Shown piece by piece: positions 9,551 to 18,451 of a DNA stretch of 58,306 bases. Every line of letters begins with the position of its first letter. Position 1 is the stretch's first letter. The translations under genes were made by a program, and so were the position numbers. Under the pieces are notes generated by a model. It did not search any database. It was given only the letters and a program-made list of their open reading frames with translations, and had not been told where the DNA came from. The stretch lies in the NCBI GenBank assembly GCA_029252265.1, contig JAQXBT010000029.1:1-58306 (forward strand), given 5' to 3'. The DNA comes from Flavobacteriaceae bacterium. Its GTDB lineage: Bacteria; Bacteroidota; Bacteroidia; Flavobacteriales; Flavobacteriaceae.

Positions 9551-10240
9551 TCACTTCGATTTTCTAGTTTTAATATAGGCCTCCAAAATAATTCCATATT
9601 TAGAATTGGCAATTTTTGGAGGCAATACTTTGTTTATGGTATCCAAGTATTTTATGTTGGCATCATAAATTTCTGATACGGCTACAAAAGGTGCAACCTC
9701 ACTATCTTTATTATTAAGTGCGAAATTAATGGTGTATAAATAGCTGCGTTTAGTTAAGTTGTCTATTTTATTAAGCAGTTCGTCGGCGAGTTCAGTTTTT
9801 TTGTCCTTTTGCGCATTCAACTGTTGCTCAATCAATTCGAGCTTCTGATCTTTAAAACGTTTGATGTTTTTATTGTACGTTTCCAACAACTCTTGTTGAA
9901 TTCCACCTTCTATTTGAGCATCATACTTGAAACGTTTCAAAGTCGTATTTATTTTGGTCAGCCCCTTGTCAGCAAAAAATGAAATTCGTTTGGCGTTCAG
10001 GTCTTTCGATAAACTTAAAAATAACATTTCAGCTTCTTCTAAGTCACATCCCAGCTCAAAATCAGTGGTGCTATTCATGACCAAAGAATCTAAGGTCACA
10101 AAACCTGAGTCAACCACTTTTTGAAGATAGAGCGTTCCTTTTTGAAGTCCTTTTATAGTTCCGCTAACAGACGTATTTTTAAGGGTTTGTGAGCAAGACA
10201 TTATTAAGATCGTAAGGACAAAGTATAAACTAGTTTTCAT
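9551..10240 (-). CDS. DUF4369-domain lipoprotein
   Basis: 229 residues. A lipoprotein signal ends at C16 (ILIMSC), so the mature protein is probably lipid-anchored in the cell envelope. Residues 24-110 match the DUF4369 pattern seen in Bacteroidota thiol-disulfide proteins (VSGTIKGLQKGTLYLQKV, DSLV), but no thioredoxin CxxC follows. Instead there is a long charged helical part (KRFKDQKLELIEQQLNAQKDKKTELADELLNKI). It thus resembles the N-terminal half of TlpA-like lipoproteins without the redox domain. Function is unknown. It lies 31 bases downstream of the DUF819 gene on the same strand. Confidence 0.83.
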   Translation of the reverse strand: MKTSLYFVLTILIMSCSQTLKNTSVSGTIKGLQKGTLYLQKVVDSGFVTLDSLVMNSTTDFELGCDLEEAEMLFLSLSKDLNAKRISFFADKGLTKINTTLKRFKYDAQIEGGIQQELLETYNKNIKRFKDQKLELIEQQLNAQKDKKTELADELLNKIDNLTKRSYLYTINFALNNKDSEVAPFVAVSEIYDANIKYLDTINKVLPPKIANSKYGIILEAYIKTRKSK

Positions 10241-10271
10241 GGTTGATTTTTAGACTCAAATATAATTATTT

Positions 10272-11588
10272 TTAAGCTGATGCCGCTGCTAATTCTAAAA
10301 GTATTGTGCAACCAATCGCAGCAATCGTTCCAATGGCATAGCCTAAAACAGCTAACAACACCCCAACAGTCGCTAATGATGGATGAAATGCAGCAGCGAC
10401 AATGGGAGCAGAAGCAGCAGCTCCTACATTTGCTTGACTTCCAACCGCCAAAAAGAAATAGGGCGCTCTTATTAATTTTGCAACTACAATTAAAAGTACG
10501 GCGTGAATAGACATCCAAAGGACTCCAATGGCAATGAGTCCAGTATTGTCAAAGATTAAAGTTAAATCCATTTTCATTCCAATCGTTGCAACGAGGATGT
10601 AAATAAATACACTTCCAAATTTACTAGCTCCCGCCCCTTCATAATTTTTTGCCCTCGTAAATGAAAGACCAACCGCTACAAGCGTAGAAATACTGATCAT
10701 CCAAAAGAAAGAAGATCCTAAAAATGTAAAAATATTTCTTGAGGTTTCAGATTCAATAGTAGCGACATAATCATTAAAAAATGGGGCAAGAAAATTAGAA
10801 GAGATGTGCGCAAAACTAACGGTCCCAAAGGCGATTCCTACCATAATCATAATATCGGTGAGTGTAGGCGTCCGCTTCACACTTTCTGTAAATTTGGACA
10901 CCTTTTCTTTAAGTGTTTCAATCGCAGAGGTGTCTGCTTTAAGCCATTTATTAATTCGGTCCGATTTTCCAATCCCAATTAATAACAACGCCATCCAAAT
11001 ATTGGCAACAACGATATCTACAAATACCATCCCTCCAAATAACTTTTGATTATAGCCATAAATTTCAAGCATCGCAGTTTGATTGGCACCGCCACCAATC
11101 CAGCTCCCCGCTAAAGTTGAGAGGCCTCTCCAAACGGCATCTGGACCAATTCCACCAACTGTTTCAGGAGATACCAATGCAATTAGATAGATGGCAATAG
11201 GCCCGCCAATAATGATTCCAATGGTTCCAGTAAAAAACATAATTAATGCTTTCCAACCTAAATTAACAACGCCTTTTAAATCAATACTTAGAGTCATTAA
11301 TACCAAAGCGGCGGGTAATAAATACCGACTTGCTACATAGTATAAACTACTGTTGTGTTGAGATAATTCGCCACTAGGACTGAGTGTTTCCCATTCTGGA
11401 GCAATCCATCCTAAAGTTGTAAATAACGCAGGAATCATATAGGCCATAAACAGTCCTGGAACGATTTTATAAAATTTATGCCAAAATCCAGACGGACGAG
11501 ATTCTGTATAAAAAATTAATGCGATGGCTGACATAAGTATGCCAAAAACAATGGTGTCATCGGTGAATAAAGGCGTCGTGTCTATCAT
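10272..11588 (-). CDS. DUF819 family integral membrane protein
   Basis: 438 residues with about eleven hydrophobic segments and glycine-rich re-entrant regions (GLSTLAGSWIGGGANQTAM, VGSQANVGAAASAPIVAAAF) typical of the DUF819/YjcL family, which resembles secondary transporters of the bile-acid/sodium symporter type. The substrate is unknown. The loop at 235-255 is charged (LKEKVSKFTESVKRTP) and probably cytoplasmic. It may be co-transcribed with the lipoprotein gene downstream. Confidence 0.9.
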   Translation of the reverse strand: MIDTTPLFTDDTIVFGILMSAIALIFYTESRPSGFWHKFYKIVPGLFMAYMIPALFTTLGWIAPEWETLSPSGELSQHNSSLYYVASRYLLPAALVLMTLSIDLKGVVNLGWKALIMFFTGTIGIIIGGPIAIYLIALVSPETVGGIGPDAVWRGLSTLAGSWIGGGANQTAMLEIYGYNQKLFGGMVFVDIVVANIWMALLLIGIGKSDRINKWLKADTSAIETLKEKVSKFTESVKRTPTLTDIMIMVGIAFGTVSFAHISSNFLAPFFNDYVATIESETSRNIFTFLGSSFFWMISISTLVAVGLSFTRAKNYEGAGASKFGSVFIYILVATIGMKMDLTLIFDNTGLIAIGVLWMSIHAVLLIVVAKLIRAPYFFLAVGSQANVGAAASAPIVAAAFHPSLATVGVLLAVLGYAIGTIAAIGCTILLELAAASA

Positions 11589-11705
11589 GGTTATTTTCTA
11601 ATTTGATTCAAATATAAGTAAAATCGTTTTTGGCACGAATATTGGAAATTATATATGTGTATTGCCTAACGTTTGTTAGTAATATATTTTGGTTGGTTAG
11701 TAGTT

Positions 11706-11733
11706 AAAAGCATAATTTTATAATGATGCTTTT
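11706..11733 (-). terminator. possible terminator downstream of the alkB-like gene
   Basis: Arms AAAAGCAT and ATGCTTTT (8 bp) with a 12-base loop. On the minus strand only a four-base T run follows, so the terminator is weak. Confidence 0.4.
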
Positions 11734-11756
11734 TTCTTTTCGATTAAATTAGAGCG

Positions 11757-12359
11757 TTATTTTAGGAGTCTAAATGTCAAATTGATTCGTTTTCCTATCG
11801 GTTTTTTAGTTTTCGAAATTTGGTGAAGCCATTGGTGTTGTGTTTCGCCTTTCATAACTAATAAACTCCCATTTTGTAAATTGAGTTTGTACTTATGTGT
11901 TTTTATTTTTTTGTGTTTTAAATGAAATAGGCGTTCAGCACCAAAACTTACCGAGGCAATTACAGGGTTTATTCCAAGTTCTTTTTCATCATCGGCATGC
12001 CAGCCATTGCTGTCTTGACCATCTCTGTATAAATTTAATAAACAGGAAGAAAAAGTCATTTTTGTGGTTTCTTCAATCGTTGTCTTTATAGAACTTAAAA
12101 GAGGGGTGAAGGGGTGTGGTGTCATCGAGATGTTTGAATAACGGTACGCTGTTTTGTTGTTTGCATAAAAAGCAGTCAATCGGGGTTGTTTGTAAATTTT
12201 CCCATACACTTTGATATCGTCTTCTTGCCAAGGCGTGTTTTGATATAATTCTTCTAAAAGTATATTTGCGTCTTCCAATCCGAAAAATTGCGGATAGTAA
12301 TCAATTTCTGCGTCTTGTAATGGAAGCCTTATAATTTCGGGAGTATCAAATAGTGACAT
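11757..12359 (-). CDS. AlkB-like 2-oxoglutarate/Fe(II) dioxygenase
   Basis: 200 residues, matching AlkB-type DNA or RNA demethylases that remove alkyl groups by oxidation. Iron ligands are visible in NGWHADDE (HxD) and the distal His in TQHQWLH; the 2-oxoglutarate-binding Arg pair is in KRINLTFR. The nucleotide-recognition part carries RLTAFYANNKTAYRYSN, typical of ALKBH2/3-like bacterial proteins. It stands alone with a weak terminator downstream. The size and motifs support a repair role; the actual substrate is inferred. Confidence 0.92.
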   Translation of the reverse strand: MSLFDTPEIIRLPLQDAEIDYYPQFFGLEDANILLEELYQNTPWQEDDIKVYGKIYKQPRLTAFYANNKTAYRYSNISMTPHPFTPLLSSIKTTIEETTKMTFSSCLLNLYRDGQDSNGWHADDEKELGINPVIASVSFGAERLFHLKHKKIKTHKYKLNLQNGSLLVMKGETQHQWLHQISKTKKPIGKRINLTFRLLK

Positions 12360-12413
12360 ACTTATAGTTTGTTCGAAATTAGCTTAAGTTTTAATTGGAC
12401 GCAAAATATTTAA

Positions 12414-12445
12414 CAAAAAAAAGACTGCCTTTTCAGACAGTCTCT
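12414..12445 (-). terminator. htpG terminator
   Basis: Arms AGACTG and CAGTCT (12422-12427 and 12438-12443) with additional inner pairs; on the minus strand the stem is followed by a run of about eight T. It lies 32 bases after the htpG stop codon. Confidence 0.88.
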
Positions 12446-12476
12446 TTACTTTTTTAAAAACGCTTGAAAAAATAAA

Positions 12477-14390
12477 TTATTTTATCATTTCGTAGCTACG
12501 ATTAATAAAATTTGTTAAGGCCTCTCCCTTAAGAAGCCCCTGAGACAATTGTGCTAAATCTAAACTTTGAGTGATTAAGCGCTCTTGTTTTTTCTTGGTT
12601 TTTGTGTTTAAAATTTCACCAACCAGTTCCGAGTTAATGTTTACAATAAGGTTATACATTTCTGGCATATTTCCCATTCCAAACATACCGCCACCGCCGC
12701 CAGTTTGTTGCATCTCTTTCATTCGACGCATAAACTCGGGTTGTGTGATCATGAAGGGCGCAGAATTGCTATCCATAGTCTCTAGTTGTACCATGAATTT
12801 TTCTGAAGGCACCACTTCTTTTAAAATGGTTTCAAGGGTTGTTTTTTCTTCTTCACTAAGTTTAGAAATCGTTGCTTCATCTTTTTTAATCAAATTATCA
12901 ACATGATCCGAATCAACTCGAACAAACGATGTGTTTTCTTTCTCGCTTTCTAATTTTTGGATTAAGTGAGATACAATCGGTGAATCTAATAATAAAACTT
13001 CGTAGCCTTTTGTTTTTGCTGCTTCAATATAACTGTGTTGCTCATCTTTATTAGAAGCATACAAAATCACTAATTTATCATCCTTTTCTGTTTGGTTGGC
13101 TTTAATTTTGTTGTAAAGCTCTTCATACGTATAATACGTCCCGTCCACAGAAGGGTACAAGGCAAATGCTTCAGATTTTTCAAAGAATTTATCTTCAGAA
13201 AGCATCCCGTACTCAATCACGATTTTGATATCATCCCATTTAGATTCAAAATCGTCTCTGTTTGAATTAAAAAGGGATTTCATTTTATCTGCCACTTTTT
13301 TAGTGATGTACGAAGCGATTTTTTTGACAGCACCATCCGCCTGAAGATACGAACGAGACACATTTAATGGAATGTCTGGAGAATCAATCACCCCACGAAG
13401 CATGGTTAAAAACTCAGGGACAATTCCTTCAACATTATCTGTTACAAACACTTGGTTTTGATACAATTGGATTTTATCCTTTTGCATGTTCATATCATTG
13501 CCCATTTTTGGGAAATATAAAATCCCTGTCAAATTGAAAGGATAATCTACATTTAAATGAATGTTAAATAGTGGCTCTTCAAACTGCATAGGATACAGTT
13601 CGCGGTAAAAACTTTTATAATCTTCATCTTTCAAATCGGCAGGAAGCTTTGTCCAAGCTGGTGACGGGTTGTTAATGATGTTGTCTACCGTGACTTTTCG
13701 TTGAGGCTCCGTAGTTTCTTTACCATCTTTATCAGTAGTAGTTTCAGGGACATGCGTCTCATCATTTTCTTCTTTGGTTCCAAATTTAATTGGAATCGGC
13801 ATGAATTTATTGTATTTATTTAGAAGGGTTGTGATACGACCTTCTTCAAGGAATTCTGTAGAATCGTCAGCAATATGTAAAATAATTTCAGTCCCTCGTT
13901 CAGTTTTGTCCGACTCTTCAAGTGTGTATTGAGGGCTACCATCACAAGTCCAATGCGCTGCAGGTTCATCTTTAAAAGATTTTGTGATGATTTCAACTTT
14001 TTCAGCCACCATAAATGCCGAGTAAAAGCCTAATCCAAAATGACCAATAATCCCAGAGTCATCTAATTTGTCTTTATACTTATCTAAAAACTCTTCTGCT
14101 CCAGAAAAAGCAACTTCATTAATGTATTTTTGAACTTCCTCAGAAGTCATCCCTAAACCTTGATCAATAATATGAAGCTTTTTTCCTTCTTTATCGATTT
14201 TAATTTCAATTTTAGGCGTGCCATACTTTACACTGACTTCACCAATATTGGTGAGGTGCTTTAATTTTAGAGTTGCATCGGTTGCATTACTGACAAGCTC
14301 ACGCAAAAATATTTCGTGATCGCTATAGAGGAATTTTTTAATCAGTGGAAAAATATTATCTACGGATACATTAATCGTTCCTTTTGACAT
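12477..14390 (-). CDS. htpG: molecular chaperone HtpG (Hsp90)
   Basis: Homodimeric ATP-dependent chaperone, 637 residues from the chosen start. I begin at the ATG at 14390 because MSKGTINVSVDNIFPLI aligns with the family; the frame stays open 18 codons further upstream without resembling Hsp90. GHKL ATPase motifs are visible: ELVSNATDA with the Mg-binding Asn, the IIDQGLGMT loop, and GHFGLGFYSAFMVA. The middle domain has the Arg segment SRSYLQ, and the C-terminal dimerisation domain contains a Gly/Met-rich stretch (QQTGGGGGMFGMGNMPEM). A TGACA direct repeat lies upstream at 14456-14468, and a terminator follows. Confidence 0.97.
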   Translation of the reverse strand: MSKGTINVSVDNIFPLIKKFLYSDHEIFLRELVSNATDATLKLKHLTNIGEVSVKYGTPKIEIKIDKEGKKLHIIDQGLGMTSEEVQKYINEVAFSGAEEFLDKYKDKLDDSGIIGHFGLGFYSAFMVAEKVEIITKSFKDEPAAHWTCDGSPQYTLEESDKTERGTEIILHIADDSTEFLEEGRITTLLNKYNKFMPIPIKFGTKEENDETHVPETTTDKDGKETTEPQRKVTVDNIINNPSPAWTKLPADLKDEDYKSFYRELYPMQFEEPLFNIHLNVDYPFNLTGILYFPKMGNDMNMQKDKIQLYQNQVFVTDNVEGIVPEFLTMLRGVIDSPDIPLNVSRSYLQADGAVKKIASYITKKVADKMKSLFNSNRDDFESKWDDIKIVIEYGMLSEDKFFEKSEAFALYPSVDGTYYTYEELYNKIKANQTEKDDKLVILYASNKDEQHSYIEAAKTKGYEVLLLDSPIVSHLIQKLESEKENTSFVRVDSDHVDNLIKKDEATISKLSEEEKTTLETILKEVVPSEKFMVQLETMDSNSAPFMITQPEFMRRMKEMQQTGGGGGMFGMGNMPEMYNLIVNINSELVGEILNTKTKKKQERLITQSLDLAQLSQGLLKGEALTNFINRSYEMIK

Positions 14391-14455
14391 AATTATGATT
14401 GTTTTTAAGTTATATTTGAAGTGTATAGTCAAAAAAAATACCAAATATCAAAAAG

Positions 14456-14468
14456 TGACAAACTGACA
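14456..14468. promoter_or_regulatory. TGACA direct repeat between htpG and fabH
   Basis: TGACAAACTGACA, two TGACA units 8 bp apart; on the htpG strand it reads TGTCAGTTTGTCA. It lies about 66 bases upstream of the htpG start and just before the fabH -7 element, so it could affect either gene. Confidence 0.45.
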
Positions 14469-14476
14469 TTTTAGTT

Positions 14477-14484
14477 TATATTTG
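14477..14484 (+). promoter_or_regulatory. -7 element of fabH
   Basis: TATATTTG, an exact TAnnTTTG match 26 bases before the fabH ATG. The TGACA repeat occupies the region where a -33 TTG would be expected. Confidence 0.5.
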
Positions 14485-14510
14485 TTTCACTTTTCACATA
14501 AACAAACAGC

Positions 14511-15521
14511 ATGTATAACTCAAAAATCATAGGTTTAGGTCATTATGTGCCAGAAAACATTGTCACGAATGACGATTTGTCTAAAGTCATGGACACGACG
14601 GACGAATGGATTCAGGAACGCACTGGCATCAAAGAACGTCGATGGGTGAAACCAGGCGATGGACAATCAACCTTTACAATGGGTTTGGAAGCTGCCAAAA
14701 AGGCCATTTCAAACGCTGGGATCAACAAAGAAGACCTCGATCTTATTGTTTTTGCTACTTTAAGTCCAGATTTTTTTTTCCCAGGTCCTGGAGTTCAAAT
14801 TCAAGAAGCTTTAGAAATTGATACTGTTGCCGCCTTAGATATTAGAGCGCAATGTTCTGGATTTGTATACTCGATTTCTGTAGCCGATCAGTTTATTAAA
14901 ACAGGAATGTATAAAAATATTCTTGTGATTGGAAGTGAATTACAATCTCATGGAATTGATAAATCGACTCGAGGTCGCAGTATTTCAGTTATTTTTGGGG
15001 ATGGCGCTGGTGCTGCTGTATTATCACGTGAAGAAAATATTTCAAAAGGGATTCTTTCCACTCATATACACTCTGAAGGAAAGCATGCTCTTGAGCTAGC
15101 AACCGAAGCACCAGGAATGGGCACCCGTTGGGTGACCGATATTATTAAAGATAACGATGCTGAAGATTTAAGTTACCGTCCTTATATGAACGGTCAATTT
15201 GTGTTTAAACATGCTGTCAAACGTTTTAGCGAGGTGATTGCTGAAGGGTTACAAAAAAATAATTTAGAGGTGTCTGATATTGATATGTTAATTCCTCATC
15301 AAGCTAATTTGAGGATTTCTCAATTCATTCAAAAACGATTTGCGCTTTCTGACGATCAGGTTTATAATAACATTCAAAAATACGGCAATACAACTGCTGC
15401 CTCCATTCCAATCGCCTTGTCCGAAGCGCACGAACAAGGAAAAATTAAAGAAGGTGATACCGTTGTTTTAGCTGCTTTTGGCAGTGGATTTACCTGGGGG
15501 TCTGTGATTATAAAATGGTAG
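14511..15521 (+). CDS. fabH: beta-ketoacyl-ACP synthase III
   Basis: Thiolase-fold condensing enzyme of 336 residues that starts fatty acid synthesis by joining an acyl-CoA with malonyl-ACP. The catalytic triad is complete: C115 (AQCSGF), H263 (PHQANLR) and N293 (YGNTTAAS). The N-terminal TGIKERRW signature is present at residues 38-45. It is not next to other fab genes or rpmF-plsX, so it may be an additional KASIII copy or one for branched-chain primers; specificity cannot be read from the sequence. It converges with the receptor gene downstream (9-base gap). Confidence 0.95.
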   Translation: MYNSKIIGLGHYVPENIVTNDDLSKVMDTTDEWIQERTGIKERRWVKPGDGQSTFTMGLEAAKKAISNAGINKEDLDLIVFATLSPDFFFPGPGVQIQEALEIDTVAALDIRAQCSGFVYSISVADQFIKTGMYKNILVIGSELQSHGIDKSTRGRSISVIFGDGAGAAVLSREENISKGILSTHIHSEGKHALELATEAPGMGTRWVTDIIKDNDAEDLSYRPYMNGQFVFKHAVKRFSEVIAEGLQKNNLEVSDIDMLIPHQANLRISQFIQKRFALSDDQVYNNIQKYGNTTAASIPIALSEAHEQGKIKEGDTVVLAAFGSGFTWGSVIIKW

Positions 15522-15530
15522 TTTTTTGGG

Positions 15531-17993
15531 TTACAGAAATCCACCACCAGATTTTTCGTCATCTGTTCTGTTTTTACGCGACTTTGCACTGTATTTAGTA
15601 CTTCCAAATCGATAGGTGAGACCCAAATAAATGGTATTGCTTTCCCAGTTAAACTCGCCTTCTTGCACATAAGGGCTTGTGCCATCAAACCTAAATTTCA
15701 TGGTATTAAAAATGTCATTGTAGTTCAGGCTGATACTGCCTTTGCCTTCGTCAAAACTGAAGCGTGATCCGACATTCACAAAGTACATTGGTTTCACGTT
15801 AAACTGCAAATTTGAGTTTCGTCCTCTGTAAAAACCAAAGGCGGTGAGGTTAACTTTCTTACTAACTTTGAAACTGTTGTATAATCTAAAATTCCATGCG
15901 ACATTGTCAACTGAATTTGTTTCTGTGATGATATCCTTAATAACGGCAGTTTCAATTGGGGCGTTTAGCCGCTCTGCGATCCCCATAAGTGTTTGAGAAT
16001 ACAAATCAAAACTACCGTTTAAACTCCACCATTTTTTTGGTTTTAAGCTAGTCGATAATTCAACTCCAAAAGCAGTTGAATCGTCGAAATTATCATGGGT
16101 TAAAATCAAACGACCCGAATTCACGTCGGAACGATCAATAAGTAAAGCTCGGTTAATTTCATTTGAAATTTGTCTGCAATAAGTTCCAAAAGTAATACTA
16201 CCCCCTTTAATATTCCGGATGTAATTAAATTCAACCGAATTGGTAAATTGAGGTTGAAGATTGATGTTTCCATAGGAAGATACTAAGGGTGTACTCCATT
16301 CTTTAATAGGGTTTATTTGGCCAATCCCTGGACGGTCGATGCGTCTGCTATAATTAAGTTGAAAAGAATTTTTTTCAGAAGCTTCATACGTAATGTAAGC
16401 CGAAGGGTAGAGCTCGAAATAGTCATTTGAAAAACGATCTTCACTGATTTTATTTAACGGTTGACTTGCTTGAATCGCTAAGGCATTCACTTCTACATTT
16501 TCCAATCGCAATCCCAACTGATACGACCATTTGTCAATTTTTCGGTTATAATTTCCATAAAGTGCATAAATATCTCGTGTGTAATCAAAATTTGTATTTG
16601 GGGTTGGAATAAGTGCTCCTTCATCGTTAAAAGTATCCCCCGTAGATTCATATCCAATTAAAGAATTAAAGAGATTCGCTTGTACTCCAAGTTCTATTTT
16701 TGTGTGTTCGTCAATAGAATTCGCGTAGTCAAGATTGATCGTTGTTCGTTTCCGATCTGTTTTATTGAAGTCGATATAATCGGTGGTGCTGCCCACAGTG
16801 AATAAAAAGTCGGCAACACTCTTACTAGAGTAGGTGTTATGGTCAATTTCTAATTCTAGGTTATGCCCATCGTCATCAAAATCTATCTTATAATCAAAAT
16901 TGTATTGGCTGGTCGAATCATCGCCATCATCAAGCCAAAATTGAGTCTGATTGAATGAAGCATCGTTGGCATATATAGCATTTGATTCCCCGTCATTTTT
17001 GGAATCTGATGTATTCTGATTTGTGAAAATGGACAATGTATGTTTGTCGTTAATGTAATAATCTACCCCAAATTTCAATAAATGAGATTTGCTGTCATCG
17101 TTAAATTTAAACAATTGTTTGGAGCTGTTTTCGGGTCGCTGGATGATGCCATTATTTTTATTTTTAGAAATATTATTACTGTAATTTGCAAAAACATTAA
17201 ATTTCCCATTTCGGTAATTGGTGGTGAGGGCATTGTTTATTTTCGCTGTTTTTTCATAAGAAATACCCGTGCTAAAGTTCCCATTAAAACCCAGCATGGT
17301 ATTTTTATGTAAGATGATATTAATCAATCCACTCATCCCTTCGGGGTTGTATTTTGCAGATGGGTTGGTAATCAATTCGATGGATTTTATGGCAGTAGAC
17401 GGAATTTGTTTTAATAATTGAGCGGTTGGGATATTCGATAATTTTCCGTCGACCATAACTCGAACATTTGTATTTCCTCTCATGCTAATATCCCCTGTTT
17501 GTGTATCAACGCTTATTGAAGGGATGCCAACCATGAGCTCTGAAGCCGTCCCGCTGGCCGCTAAATCTTTTCCAATCGTAATCACTTTTCGGTCTACTTT
17601 TTGTTGAATACTTGACGTTTCAGCGATGACCGTGACTTCATCAAGAGTGGTGTTGTCTTCTTCTAAGGCAAGCGTTCCTAAATCAATCCTATTGGTGCTT
17701 TTATTAATCGTAATTTTGCGGTCTAACGTCTTATAACCAATATATTGAATGGAAACCGTAAAGGCACTTTCTTTAATATTCTTAATTTTAAAATAGCCCT
17801 CTTCATCTGTGATACCGCCGGTGATGATAGTTCCTGATGTGGATTTTAAAATAATATTGACATATGGAAGGGCTTGGTTGAGTTTTGAGTCGATCACGCG
17901 ACCGCTGATTTCTCCACCATCTATGGGGTTGCTCGCGTAAAGCGCTGGATTTAAAAACACAAACAGAGTAAGTAATACTGCAATTTTTTTCAT
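15531..17993 (-). CDS. outer-membrane TonB-receptor-like beta-barrel protein
   Basis: 820 residues. A Sec signal peptide (KKIAVLLTLFVFLNPALYA) is followed by a carboxypeptidase-regulatory-like domain at about 27-110 (SGRVIDSKLNQALPYVNI, DEEGYFKIKNI), a plug domain at about 120-230 (DISMRGNTNVRVMVDGK, SIELITNPSAKYNPEGMSG) and a long 22-strand-type barrel belonging to the outer membrane beta-barrel family 3. The C terminus ends in a charged tail after TYRFGSTKYS. No SusD partner is adjacent, so a glycan PUL role is unlikely; peptides, metals or a signalling role are open. It shares a short intergenic region with the divergent CoA-binding gene. Confidence 0.92.
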   Translation of the reverse strand: MKKIAVLLTLFVFLNPALYASNPIDGGEISGRVIDSKLNQALPYVNIILKSTSGTIITGGITDEEGYFKIKNIKESAFTVSIQYIGYKTLDRKITINKSTNRIDLGTLALEEDNTTLDEVTVIAETSSIQQKVDRKVITIGKDLAASGTASELMVGIPSISVDTQTGDISMRGNTNVRVMVDGKLSNIPTAQLLKQIPSTAIKSIELITNPSAKYNPEGMSGLINIILHKNTMLGFNGNFSTGISYEKTAKINNALTTNYRNGKFNVFANYSNNISKNKNNGIIQRPENSSKQLFKFNDDSKSHLLKFGVDYYINDKHTLSIFTNQNTSDSKNDGESNAIYANDASFNQTQFWLDDGDDSTSQYNFDYKIDFDDDGHNLELEIDHNTYSSKSVADFLFTVGSTTDYIDFNKTDRKRTTINLDYANSIDEHTKIELGVQANLFNSLIGYESTGDTFNDEGALIPTPNTNFDYTRDIYALYGNYNRKIDKWSYQLGLRLENVEVNALAIQASQPLNKISEDRFSNDYFELYPSAYITYEASEKNSFQLNYSRRIDRPGIGQINPIKEWSTPLVSSYGNINLQPQFTNSVEFNYIRNIKGGSITFGTYCRQISNEINRALLIDRSDVNSGRLILTHDNFDDSTAFGVELSTSLKPKKWWSLNGSFDLYSQTLMGIAERLNAPIETAVIKDIITETNSVDNVAWNFRLYNSFKVSKKVNLTAFGFYRGRNSNLQFNVKPMYFVNVGSRFSFDEGKGSISLNYNDIFNTMKFRFDGTSPYVQEGEFNWESNTIYLGLTYRFGSTKYSAKSRKNRTDDEKSGGGFL

Positions 17994-18085
17994 TTCTTTG
18001 GGTATAATTTAGGGGCTTTAGTTGGTTAGACGACCACAAAAGACTATTGTTACTATTTTTTTCAAATTAATTCATTTTTAACACA

Positions 18086-18451
18086 ATGTCAGAAACTAAA
18101 ACACTCGTTCTTGGGGCTTCATTAAATCCTGAAAGATATTCTAATATCGCGCTGCATAAATTGAACTCCAATACTATTGAAACCAAAGCATTTGGTTTAA
18201 AAAAAGGAACGGTTTGCGGAATCGAAATTGATACAGAGTTACAAACTTATAAAGACATTCATACGGTCACCTTATATTTAAATCCAAAAAGACAAGAAGC
18301 GTATTATGAGTATATCATCGGCCTAAAACCTGCGCGTGTGATCTTTAATCCCGGGACCGAAAATCCCGTATTTTATGAGCGGTTAAACCAGGCTTTTATC
18401 AGTTATGAAGTGGCATGTACCTTGGTCTTACTTTCGACGAATCAGTATTAA
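18086..18451 (+). CDS. CoA-binding (YccU-like) protein
   Basis: 121 residues with a Rossmann-type CoA-binding domain like that of succinyl-CoA ligase alpha: [15 protein letters not shown] supplies the nucleotide loop at residues 8-22, and [14 protein letters not shown] near 92 matches the YccU/DUF family. No catalytic His is seen, so it probably binds an acyl-CoA or nucleotide without being a ligase. Its last 24 bases overlap the 3' end of the converging symporter gene. Confidence 0.86.
   Translation: MSETKTLVLGASLNPERYSNIALHKLNSNTIETKAFGLKKGTVCGIEIDTELQTYKDIHTVTLYLNPKRQEAYYEYIIGLKPARVIFNPGTENPVFYERLNQAFISYEVACTLVLLSTNQY

Noticed and set aside
10237-10518. 93-residue Cys-rich minus-strand frame
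   Set aside because: Overlaps the start of the DUF4369 lipoprotein gene and the end of the DUF819 gene in another frame; the Cys and Ser content reflects Ala/Gly codons of the real gene.
14391-14444. Eighteen-codon N-terminal extension of htpG
   Set aside because: Hydrophobic and unlike any Hsp90 start; it occupies the untranslated leader. The ATG at 14390 matches the family.
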